The position numbers and the translations under genes are program-made. This document shows, in pieces, positions 55,601-64,000 of a stretch of DNA of 64,000 nucleotides. This DNA is from Symbiodinium sp. CCMP2592 (lineage: Eukaryota; Sar; Dinophyceae; Suessiales; Symbiodiniaceae), in contig CAJNDT010003524.1 in assembly GCA_905221615.1 (NCBI GenBank), positions 124,001 to 188,000 of the forward strand. Reading direction: 5' to 3'. The notes beneath the pieces are model-generated. The model saw nothing but the letters and a program-made list of their open reading frames with translations, made no database searches and was not told the origin of the DNA. Positions within the stretch are counted from its first letter, which is position 1; every line of letters begins with the position of its first letter.

Positions 55601-57771
55601 TGCTGAGCCAGCCGGTGGCTTTGTCAGACAAGGCCTGCGGATTTTGTGGGCTACGGGCTATTTCAAGGGCTAGGCAAAGGATTTTTGGGAGGGTCTCAAG
55701 CATTAGAGTAGTCTGTGGGCGAGCTGCAATCTAGGGGTCGGAAGAAGACCGCTTGATAGTCCTATTTCATTCTCTAATACCCAAGCCAAACATGCTCCTG
55801 TCACAAACTACGGATGCCTTAAAGTTCGACGTCCGACAAGAAGCATTTTCCAAGCCCCTAAACACTAAACAATCAGCCCCCAAATCATAAACACTAAACC
55901 TCCAAGTCCCTAAAACCTAAACACCAACCCAACACCAAGAGCCCCTTTAAGCCCTAAACCCTAAAGCCTAAACTCGAAGTCCCTTACACCCTGAACCTCC
56001 ACGTCCCTAAACCCGAAATCCCCAAACCCCGCAACCCTAGAGCAATCACCGACCGGTGCCTGGCATTTTGCGCGGAGTCCGGGAGGGAAGGTCTCCTTCA
56101 ATGTCTTGTGGTTAGTGGGTTTATAGGGGTTTGTAAGGTTTAGGGTCGGGCTTTAACTTAGAGCTTGGCGGTCTGTCAAGGTTTGGGATTCACTTGAACT
56201 TCAAAACGGCTTGGCTGTAAACATCATGGACCCTACGCCAAGCGGTCACGCCTCTTCGGGCTGAACCTTATTGCAATGCACCAGTGGCTGCATCCATCAT
56301 AGACCATGAAGCCGAAAAACACTGCTCCTACTAGTCCTACTATCCAAATAGAAGTATTATAAATATACAAATGTATATATACAGTTAGACAAACAAATTA
56401 GATACATACCTACATACCTACATACCCCTACTTGTCGGGTATCAGGGGGAACTAACTCACTTTTTAAAGGTTAACCTTTTTGGTTATATAGGGATTATAT
56501 AGGGACTATACTACCCCAAAAAGGTTAAAGGTTACCTACTCGACTACTAGGTACCTACATACATACATACATACATACATACATACATACATGGTACGCC
56601 CAACGGCCCTTAGCCTGACAACGACCTTTCAGACCCTCAACAGGAAACTCTACTTCCCAAACCCCCAAACCCAAAAAGTCCTTACTCTCAAACCCGGAGA
56701 CCGTAACCCGTATGCAGCTGAAGCCCTTATGGCAGGAATCTTCAACCCGAGATCTTTACTTGAATTCTCCCACTCCGAAACTCCGAATTCTAAGTGGTAG
56801 GCTTGCGCCTTCTTGGGACCTTCCAGCATTTCCATGACCTTCCAGGCATCGACACCCCAGCAAGGTGCGTAAAGGTCTTGGGTTTCAGAACCGTCAGTTG
56901 TCGGGGACTCTGCAGCACAAGGTTTTGCGGCAAGCAAACAAACACCATCAGATTCGAGAAGCACATATTACATGGACATTGCACTGCTGTCGCGGTGGAT
57001 TTTTACGGCAAAACCACTAATGAAACCGTACACCCAAAACCTAACCCTCAACCTTAGTCCCTATAAGCCCTAATTCCTAGACGATTGCAACAGGCACCTC
57101 GCCGCTCTTCAGCATGCGAACCGGTTCGCCCTCGCCCACTTTGAAGCTGGGGCCCAGAGGCACCTGGAGAGCAACTCGCAAAGGAAACCCTGAACCTTAC
57201 CCTTTCAGGGTTGAGGGTATCACCCTGGGTTTCGGAACACGTACAGCTAGTAACTAGTAGGCGCAAGCGCGGAAAGCCCAACCCTACCCCAAACGACCCC
57301 AAAACCCTTACCCCCAGGTGCCTCATCTGCCCCGGAGACGGTGTAGAATGGCTTCTCCGCCTCCTTCAGGAAGATGGATCCCTGCGGCAAAGGTTGGATC
57401 AGGAGACCCCAGAAAGTACGGGTAAAAGGTAAAAGGTATCGGAATTGGGTGATTAAGCTATTTTAGGGTTCAGGGTTTAGGGTTTATAAGTTAGAGGTAA
57501 TTATAGCCGTAGGTACCCAGCCTCACAATGCCACTAAGTACAGTAAGCAGGGTTGTAAATAGACTAGTTGAGAGTAAATGTAAAAAAAAGAAGGCCATAC
57601 TTGCCCAGCTCTCGCCTATAACTATAGCTATAACCACCCTGTCTACAATGTTGTGTCATCGCAAAACGCCCCCAAAACCCTAAACCCCAAACCCCTAACC
57701 CGCCAGCCCAGCTCGGCTTTGCCTGGTTGCCCTTGATGCTCAGCCATCCCTCCGTTGAGTCAACGAGGGAC
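52687..57771 (-). CDS. ten-exon gene of repeated SH3-like 'LEGP/GNQGT' modules
   Basis: Exons 57771-57723, 57381-57322, 57163-57098, 56838-56809, 56095-56054, 55634-55587, 54504-54454, 53812-53722, 53171-53083 and 52899 to at most 52687 join in frame at every junction. Translation gives one partial, one complete and one more module: EGWLSIKGNQ + GSIFLKEAEKPFYTVSGADE; FKVGEGEPVRMLKSGE + VMEMLEGPKK + ETFPPGLRAKCQAP + ALSDKATGWLSIRDKQ + GTVFAEGEGKFYTCVST; then ITDNFDIKDCKAVLA + KKLQVGEIMAVVEGP + ESGIAGFVPTAAGRGAMTPI. I know this 'VGE..E.LEGP...GW.T..GNQGT.F' pattern from many dinoflagellate proteins of unknown function; the SH3-like beta fold is my inference. Five of nine donors are GC (such as CAG|GCAAAG), the rest GT. 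Introns run from 158 bp to about 1.1 kb and hold family A and B elements and telomere-like tracts. Start and stop are open. Confidence 0.75.
53996..54105. mobile_element. family A variant
   Basis: ACTTGAAGGTTCAGGGGGGT opposite CCCATGAACCTTCAAGT; differs from the main family at the GATCATGGG block. Weak relatives near 1657-1815 and 22010-22072. It lies in an intron of the minus-strand gene. Confidence 0.75.
54290..54440. repeat. CCCTAAA-like tract
   Basis: Many CCCTAAA variants next to the exon at 54504-54454. Confidence 0.75.
55479..55559. mobile_element. family B element
   Basis: CCCATAGGCCCCAAAGTAATTCC opposite GAACTACTTTGGGGCCTATG. Lies 28 bp from the exon end at 55587. Confidence 0.85.
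55860..56040. repeat. CCCTAAA-like tract
   Basis: Dense C-rich telomere-like units between exons 56095-56054 and 55634-55587. Confidence 0.75.
56396..56592. repeat. CATA microsatellite around a hairpin
   Basis: TACATACC repeats, then a hairpin at about 56463-56535 (TTAACCTTTTTGG opposite CCCCAAAAAGGTTAA), then (CATA)n. Confidence 0.8.
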
Positions 57772-57800
57772 CTGCGACAACGGCGTATTTTCAAACGCTC

Positions 57801-57972
57801 GGGCATGGGGTTCCTTTAACGGTAGAATTTCTATGAGCATTCTACCGTGATTTCAAAGGTTCGGGCATGGGGTTCCTTTAACCGTAGAATTTCTATGAGC
57901 ATTCTACCATGAGTTCAAAGGTTCGGGCATGGGGTTCCTTTAACGGTAGGGTTCTATGAGGCTTCTGTGTGT
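57801..57972. repeat. 62-bp tandem repeat with hairpins
   Basis: GGGCATGGGGTTCCTTTAAC starts at 57801, 57863 and 57925. Each of the first two copies has GGTAGAAT/ATTCTACC arms around a 10-base loop; the third is broken after about 48 bp. It lies about 30 bp upstream of an exon on the minus strand. Confidence 0.85.
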
Positions 57973-58133
57973 GTTGATCGCCCTTTTTCGACTGCTTACT
58001 GATGAAGCGGGCTCCTTGGCCACTCCAGGGCATGCTCAGTGCATAGCTTGCTGATCCCACCACACTCCCCAAAGCAATCCCAGGTCCGGACAGACCTAAC
58101 CAAAAGCAGAGCCCTTGGATCAGTGCTCAGTAC

Positions 58134-58223
58134 CCTAGGGCTCCATAGCAGTTCCCTTTTGGGGATTCATATTTAGAATCCTATGAGGTAATCCGAACAA
58201 GGAACTACTATGGAGCCTCGAGG
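58134..58223. mobile_element. family B element
   Basis: CCTAGGGCTCCATAGCAGTTCC opposite GGAACTACTATGGAGCCTCGAGG. Confidence 0.85.
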
Positions 58224-58930
58224 TAAAGTGAGGAATCCAGACTCTCCAAATTGCATGGAAACATATGGAAACCAACAAAGGATGGCAACAGAGTAGCATG
58301 TCGCACAGCTGAATCACTCCAAGTCGGGAGGACTATGAACGGCTGGAGACCCTTCTCTGTCGTGTCGCCGAGTATAACAAAATCTAAAGGCATGCTCAGT
58401 TCATTGCCATGTTTAAAACCCCGTTACATCACTCACTACACAACAGAGACCCATCAAATCCAATTCAGTGGCAAGGACGGCGCTTACACATCTCGGATCC
58501 GGTGTCCATTCGCAGCAGGAGCCAAGGATGGTGCCGGCCACGGGACAGCTCGGTCCGGTGCAGCCTGGGCCGTAAAACAACCGCTCATATTGGCGTAGCC
58601 GGCCGGGTCCTCGTGGATGAATCTCGACCTGGACGTTCCAAGGGCCGCCGTCGGCAGCAGCTGGCTTGACGCCAAGGTCGCGCTTCCATGACTCGTACAA
58701 CGCCAACGCCACCAAGGCGGCAGGGCGGAAAGCCGAGGAGAATCCAGCGGATTCACCACAACCTGGGCGTTGATGGCATCGTGAATGAAGGCAACACGCT
58801 TTTCCACCGGTGTCGCAATCTTGTGGTGCTCATGCCACCAAGGCGTACCAGTCTGTATATCATAGCATCCGAACCATCCGGATTGCCGGCCAAAAGAGGA
58901 ACTACATGGGAGACTAACTGACAGTGAAGC
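58210..58930 (-). pseudogene. coding-like region in three frames, unknown protein
   Basis: Minus strand: about 58905-58715 reads SGWFGCYDIQTGTPWWHEHH and KRVAFIHDAINAQVVVNP; about 58735-58590 in a second frame reads ALALYESWKRDLGVKPAAAD and NVQVEIHPRGPGRLRQYERL; 58393-58210 in a third reads MPLDFVILGDTTEKGLQPFI. The stretches abut or overlap with no convincing introns between them, which suggests frameshifts in a decayed gene; unrecognised short introns are the alternative. No telomere-like motif interrupts it. No family recognised. Confidence 0.4.
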
Positions 58931-59055
58931 TTGTGTCCTTGAACCCCTGTCCTCCTCACATAGGCACCCTACTCTAAACCACATGAGACTCTACAACCCC
59001 AACCCATGGACCCGACCCCTAAACCCAAACAAAACCCCGAATAGCATACCCTTTA

Positions 59056-59112
59056 AGGACGTAGAGACGGAAGTCATACTAAGGAACCCTTGAAACGTAG
59101 GCCTCATGGGTT
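59056..59112. repeat. family K repeat
   Basis: AAGGACGTAGAGACGGAAGTCATACTAAGGAACCC type sequence, matched with differences at about 60127-60184. Confidence 0.5.
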
Positions 59113-59292
59113 TCAAGCCCGTAGCCCTAAGCCCGAAAGCCACAAGTTAAACCCTAGCCTAAACCCTAAACCCTCATTGAACCCTCAAGCCCACGCCCCA
59201 AGGGCCCTAAACCCCAAACACCCAACCCCTAAATGAACCAAGGCCTTAAACCCCAAAACCCTCAACCCTACATGATCCCTGCATCTTCCGTG

Positions 59293-59492
59293 CTTAAAGG
59301 ATCATGGGACTTAGTAACTAGGGTTATAATTAGGGTAACTATACTTATAACCCCAATTAAGGTACTTATAACCCTACTTACTAAGTCCCATGATCCTCCA
59401 TTATAGAACCCTTATAGATCCTTTAAGGATCCCTTTAAGGAGCCCCTATAGGTACCCTTAAAGGAGCTGCTAAGTCCCAAGATCCTCTAAGT
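59293..59492. mobile_element. long family A element
   Basis: CTTAAAGGATCATGGGACTT, internal terminus near 59398, then CTAAGTCCCAAGATCCTCTAAGT. Confidence 0.85.
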
Positions 59493-59509
59493 GGGTTTCG
59501 GGGTCATGC

Positions 59510-59556
59510 CTGCCGCGCACTCGGTTGAGTCCCAGCTTGTCATCAGACTTGGGTCC
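59510..59556 (-). CDS. probable exon
   Basis: A pyrimidine-rich acceptor, TTTGCTTCTTGCTCCAG|G, is followed by GPKSDDKLGLNRVRG and a GC donor (AG|GCATGA). The long family A element begins 18 bp into the presumed intron. Confidence 0.45.
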
Positions 59557-59577
59557 CTGGAGCAAGAAGCAAAGCTC

Positions 59578-59687
59578 ATAACGGTTGATGATAGAAATCC
59601 TGCATGACCTTGAGGACCCTAAACTATGGGAATTATGGTATATTCGTTATTATGGGTCATGCAGGATTTATATCATCAACCGTAACT
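59578..59687. mobile_element. family H element
   Basis: TAACGGTTGATGATAGAAATCCTGCATGACC opposite GGTCATGCAGGATTTATATCATCAACCGTTA-like sequence. Confidence 0.85.
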
Positions 59688-59773
59688 GGTGGTAAGGGCT
59701 CGATATGAAAATAGGGTTCCTTTCAAAGGGATCCTTAAAGAGCTCTAAAAGGGGTCAATAGTAGAGTTCTATC

Positions 59774-59880
59774 ATATAGGGGCCTTAGAGATTAGATGAG
59801 GGTTTTGGGGCCCAATATACTACATTTGTAAAAGGGAGCCCACCATGCAGATGGTATTGGTAATTATTAAGGTCTCTATA
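59774..59880. mobile_element. family F element
   Basis: ATATAGGGGCCTTAGAGATTAG to TATTGGTAATTATTAAGG. A further weak relative starts near 60286. Confidence 0.65.
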
Positions 59881-60565
59881 GTAAAGGTTCGATATTCTGT
59901 TTTAGGGTTTAGGGTGTAGGGCTTTAGGGTTTAGGGGTTTAGGTTTAGCCTTCTCTGGGGATCCAAAAACCTGCCGATTTGGGAGTTACACCCTGCAGTT
60001 ACGGGGTCGTGAGCTGCTAGTTAATCGGGTTCGGAGTTTCATGTCGGGGTTTAAGGAGTTTAGGGATTGCAGCGCGTTTACAGTTTCAAGAGTTCCCTTA
60101 CCTTACCCGGAACCACCTACGTGTTTAAGGACTTATCTAAGGAAGCCATAATAAGGAACCCTAAAAAGGTAGGCCTTTCAGGGTCACAAGGGCAGGGTTT
60201 AGCAGCCTAGGGTTGAAGTTTACTCCAAGACTTTGCAAGTTGTTGGGAAATCAAATCATATAGGGACCCTTAGAGGGGGGGTAGGTAATGTAGGGGCCTT
60301 GAAAATAAGAATACGGGCCCCTTCAAAGGGATACTATAATGGTACTATACTGGTACTATAAGGGATATGGGAGGGGGATAGGGGGCCCTTAATACCTATA
60401 ATAAGGACTTGATATAAGGCCTATTCAAGGAAGTCCCCTCCTGTACCCCCCTCCCCCTACTTTCCTAAGGGCCCCGATGATCAGAGAGGCTTGCGAGTCC
60501 TGGTTACAGAGATGACAGTCTGCCACGGTGCTGGAAGCTCGGCTGTTGGATATGTTCTTACCACT

Positions 60566-60687
60566 ACTTAGAGGATCATGGGACTTAGTAACTAGGTTGT
60601 GATTGGGGTTATAAGTCCCCTAAGTGGGGTCATCCTAACTATAACCTACTTATAGCCTTACTTACTAAGTCCCTTGAGCTTTCAAGT
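60566..60687. mobile_element. family A element
   Basis: ACTTAGAGGATCATGGGACT to CTAAGTCCCTTGAGCTTTCAAGT. It lies 15 bp after the TAA of the minus-strand exon at 60703, so probably in a 3' untranslated region. Confidence 0.8.
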
Positions 60688-60702
60688 TTTCTGATACGAA
60701 TA

Positions 60703-61063
60703 TTAGATGGCGAACAGCTGGTTGAGAAAGGTTGGCAGGTTGGCATGTGCAAACTTCGGAATTGCAGAGACATCCAGAGACCGGAAGGACTCGAATGACT
60801 GTGAACTGCGAGGAGCCGCAAATCGAGGCGCTTGAGTTCAACCCCGGCACTAAACCTCCGATTCATGAACCCTTCATCATGCACCCTTGAAGCGACAACC
60901 CCCTTGGGCATACAACAGCACTATCCATGTGGGGTCAATTCCACGACAAAGACTTCGCAAGGAGAACGCCCTGGAAACCCCCACCCTCTTCAACCCTAAA
61001 CCGAGTAAGACCCCTAAACCCCCTCAGGGCCTCGAGAATCTCAAAAATCTCGTCAATTTCGGC
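60703..61063 (-). CDS. gene C-terminus, unknown protein
   Basis: Exon 61063-61020 (CTGCGCAG|G to GG|GTTTAGG) reads AEIDEIFEILEALR. Exon 60805-60703 (CTCGCAG|T) completes the codon and reads QSFESFRSLDVSAIPKFAHA then NLPTFLNQLFAI to TAA. Phase fits. Acidic helix followed by a mixed C-terminus; no family recognised. Confidence 0.55.
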
Positions 61064-61099
61064 CTGCGCAGAGGTGCGCGGAGGGATGGCCAGAGATTA

Positions 61100-62476
61100 A
61101 CCCGCTTTACAACCAGAATCCCTACTTTACAACCAGAATCCCCACTTTACAACCACAGACACTGTTTTCCGTGTGAGAATCCCCACTTTACAACTGCCGA
61201 TCGTGAGAACGCCCACTTTGCAACCCGTCTACCCATGATTAAGGCTTATTGGGATTTCATGAGTTTTTTACAACAAACCTACCTAGATTCCTAATAGTTT
61301 GTTGGGTCTTTGACCCCCTAAAGTGTTTTACGTGGCCTTCATCCGACCGTGGCCCCAAACTACTAAGATCTCGAACATCCCTAAAATTGCTTCGTCGCAT
61401 GATATCTTTGATCTTTGTCGTCTGTGGGTGCTCCGCACTCCTAACCTTGCCTGTGGTGGGTTGGTGGGTTGGGTTTCTAAAAGTCATATTATCTTCATGA
61501 TTCCCCAATACAAACACACAAACAAATACATCAATTTTGAAAGTACTTGTATGGCGTAAAACCGTAAACACAACATCAAATGTAATAAAATGTTCGGGTT
61601 CATGGATTGGCTTTAATATAAATATACATACATATACATATATATATATATAAACTAAAAAAATGCATACCTGCGCTCTGGTGAGAAAAGAGTCCGTCTG
61701 TGAAGCGTGGTGCTGTGGAGTTCGAGGGTAGGAATTTGGTTACATGTTACTGCGCTTTGCACTCTAGCCTTGCCTGTGGTGGGTCGGTGGGTTGGGGTTC
61801 TAAAAGGTCATGTTTTATGTATGCTTTCCTCAATACAAGCACACAAAAAAGGAAAATCTTTTTTTGAAAGTACTTGTATGGCGTAAAACCGTAAATACAA
61901 CATCAAATGTCGTAAAATGTTCGGGTTCATGTATTGGCTTTAATAGAAATAAACATATATATATATATATATATAAACTAAAAAATGCATACCTGCGCTC
62001 TGGTGAGAAAAGAATCCGTTTCTAAAACTCATGTTTTCTTTCTGCTTTCCCCAATACAAACACACTCGGTCCGAGTTTGCCTGCAGGGAGTGAGTTGGAT
62101 ACAGCTTGACGGCCGCAAGTGCGTAAAGTGCAAACCACTATGCAACAACACGCTCGCTGAGGTGAGCATCTAACCAGTATCATCGATACCAAACCCTCAC
62201 GCATCTAAATATATATATATATATATATGTACACACACATATCTATCGTGGTTTCGGGTTAAGAACGCCCACATTGCAACCAACATCACTTTCCAACCTG
62301 CATGGCTGCCGTAAAGAATGATGCTAGAGATTCTAGGCTTTGACGTTATCAGTTAATAGGGTTGTTAAGAAGCTTTCCCAACCGGTTGCAAAGTGGGGAT
62401 TCCGGAAAGGCTCATGGGTTGTAAAGTGGGGGTTCTGGTTGTAAAGTGGGGATTCTGGTTGTAAAGCGGGGTACAC
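61100..62476. mobile_element. TIR element with iterated 18-bp termini
   Basis: The left end has CTTTACAACCAGAATCCC-type units repeated to about 61230; the right end (62385-62476) carries the same units inverted. Roughly 55 bp match as terminal inverted repeats. The AT-rich interior is a duplication: 61436-61700 matches 61757-62020, and a third partial copy starts at 62021. Shared words include GAAAGTACTTGTATGGCGTAAAACCG and GCATACCTGCGCTCTGGTG. No transposase-like ORF, so non-autonomous. Target-site duplication not clear. Confidence 0.75.
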
Positions 62477-62623
62477 GCGGGATGGCCAGGGTGCAAAGTG
62501 AGGGTTTAGGGCTTTGGGATCTATAAGCGGGATAACTTTCACTATCATGACCTACTGTGTTTAAGGCCCCTTTCCACTCCTCATTCTGGTAGTTTAAGGG
62601 TGCATTTGAGTGCCTAAACCCTA

Positions 62624-62712
62624 CCCATAGGCCCCAAAGTAGTTCCTTTTTGGGGTTCATATATAGAGTTCTATAAGGTCATCCCAACAAGGAACTATTT
62701 TGCAGCCTATGG
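62624..62712. mobile_element. family B element
   Basis: CCCATAGGCCCCAAAGTAGTTCC opposite GGAACTATTTTGCAGCCTATGG. Confidence 0.85.
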
Positions 62713-63158
62713 TTAAACCCTAAAACCTAAAATCTTTGAGGGGTTGGGAGCTGAGGCTGTCAGGGTTTGGTTTGGCTCGGTATGTTCTGTTCTGGGATCC
62801 TAAAGAGACGCGGGCTATTGACCTAGCCTAGAAAGCCCCTATCCTCCTTAGTACTTCCTTGGGTTCTGTGAAGGCTCCCGTAGTACCCTGTGCAGGATCC
62901 TAAGGTTTTGCGAAATTGAACAGCTTTCTCGAGGTTTTGAGGACTTCGGACTTGGTTGGATTCAGGGTTTCATGCTTCAGGGAGTTCTCACTTCCGTGCT
63001 GAGCATTGAGCCTTGGGACTTTGAAGGTTGAGGGCTCAGGGATTTCAGGGTGTTCCTAGCCCTGGCACGGCTGGAGCCCCGAAGCCCAAAAACACACATC
63101 CTAGGATATCTGGCGATTTGCCGCGACCCGAAACCTACGGTCGTCCTGGCTTGCTTAC

Positions 63159-63278
63159 AAAAAACCATCTTCCGGTGCAGCAGAATGTGGTAGGTCCCAC
63201 AAGCTTCAAGCGACATCACGTAGAACACAGCTTCTTCGTCAAGGTCGAGGTTGTTGTTTTGAAGGTACTCGTTAATAA
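63159..63278 (-). CDS. probable exon, unknown protein
   Basis: Between CAACTCAG| and TTTTTT|GTAAGC the minus strand reads INEYLQNNNLDLDEEAVFYV then MSLEACGTYHILLHRKMVF. A following exon may start near 63138 (FGSRQIARYPR, phase fits). Clear coding composition, family not recognised. Confidence 0.55.
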
Positions 63279-63299
63279 CTGAGTTGGTCAACCGGAATC

Positions 63300-63700
63300 T
63301 TAAACAACTTACCTGAACCCTGAACCCACACCCAAAACACCCACATTCCCAAAATCCAGGTTACTCGGACAGAGCAGCCAAATCCCAGACCAGCAACCAC
63401 CATCCTCACTGCCTGCATCTTGCTAAACGCAATAACAACCGGCTTGGTATGGTGCTTGGGGCAAACTATTCTATGAAGGGTCAGAGAGGAACTGCATTGC
63501 CATATTTATCCGAGCTGAACACTAAGGGCACCCTTGTTCCTACGATATGGTTGTAATAGGGGAGCCCTCAAAACAAAAGGGCGAAATGGGATACTTTCTA
63601 GTACTGGGGAACCTAGCTGACCTAGCTAAAAGCCTCTTGTGCAAACCTATGCAAAACAAAGTAAAAGGATACTTACTGCTGGCAAACCTAGGTAAAAGCC
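63300..63700. other. no gene recognised
   Basis: Includes an imperfect direct repeat around GGATACTT...AACCTAGCT...AAAAGCCTCTTG (about 63588 and 63667). No exon supported. Confidence 0.4.
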
Positions 63701-63710
63701 TCTTGCACAA

Positions 63711-63804
63711 AGCCCCAGCTCTTCCCGACAGGCCTTTCGAATGGTCTTCGCCTGTGCAGCTTCGGGCGCGTGTGATGCTGGGGTCACTTCGAAAGCACCC
63801 AGCT
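63711..63804 (-). CDS. possible exon, weakly J-domain-like
   Basis: After TTTAAG| the minus strand reads LGAFEVTPASHAPEAAQAKT then IRKACREELG. The layout (LG..EV.P.A...A..IRKA.R) recalls helices I-II of DnaJ J-domains, but no HPD motif was found nearby. The plus strand is also open here. Confidence 0.3.
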
Positions 63805-64000
63805 TAAAGAGCAGGCTGCAAGAAAATTGAGGACTCCCCGTCCCTGCCAGGAAAGCACCCTTGACCTACCTCTTCTGTCTGAAAGTCTTACTCCTGGCTG
63901 TCGTAGCTTGTGGAACGCGAAAGGCTTTCGGAGGAGGGCTTTTTTTCTGAGCCGGGGTTTAAGATTCAGGGTTTTCGGGCTGAGGGCTCGTGACGCAAAA

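Noticed and set aside
1..64000. tRNA, rRNA, riboswitch, bacterial promoters or operons
   Set aside because: No cloverleaf-like or rRNA-like sequence was recognised on reading, and the gene structure is eukaryotic, so bacterial signals were not called. A tRNAscan or Rfam search would be needed to exclude small RNAs.

Overview
This looks like nuclear DNA of a dinoflagellate, most likely a Symbiodiniaceae-type alga. I infer that from several things seen together: degenerate telomere-type motifs (TTTAGGG/CCCTAAA) scattered through non-coding DNA, very small exons in long introns, frequent GC and occasional GA splice donors, splice acceptors of the form AG|G, dozens of short inverted-repeat elements, and protein modules I associate with dinoflagellates (an AlkB-like dioxygenase, a repeated SH3-like 'LEGP...GNQGT' module, a nuclear LAGLIDADG protein). 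Organism identity is inference; no marker gene (rRNA, tRNA, spliced leader) was recognised.

Layout. 0-2.9 kb: microsatellites, telomere-like tracts and a few weak exons. 2.9-4.6 kb: an eight-copy 215-bp satellite. 5.4-17.7 kb: a run of minus-strand exons of at least two unidentified charged proteins. 18.3-20.3 kb: plus-strand fragments. 21-25.6 kb: short minus-strand gene pieces. 26.3-27.7 kb: a plus-strand gene with an intron that is itself an inverted-repeat element. 28.2-31.4 kb: a minus-strand multi-exon gene and an intronless LAGLIDADG gene. 34.3-38.3 kb: a minus-strand gene with both ends visible. 40.8-42.5 kb: an AlkB-family gene whose catalytic motifs are spread over four exons. 43.3-44.5 and 47.4-50.2 kb: plus-strand genes. 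52.7-57.8 kb: a ten-exon minus-strand gene of repeated SH3-like modules. 58.2-63.3 kb: minus-strand gene fragments and a 1.4-kb TIR element.

Method and limits. Most genes do not appear as long ORFs. I built exon chains by eye from reading frame, AG acceptors, GT/GC/GA donors and continuity of codon phase. Chains of three or more phase-matched exons are fairly safe as coding DNA, but exact borders, gene ends and whether neighbouring chains are one gene are uncertain. No transcript or database was consulted.

Main observation. Several inverted-repeat elements are introns, or form intron edges. One family (called A here) sits between GT and AG exactly at an intron in two genes and starts exactly after a GT donor in a third. 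Another element fills a GC-AG intron precisely. This is the signature of introners (transposable elements that create introns).
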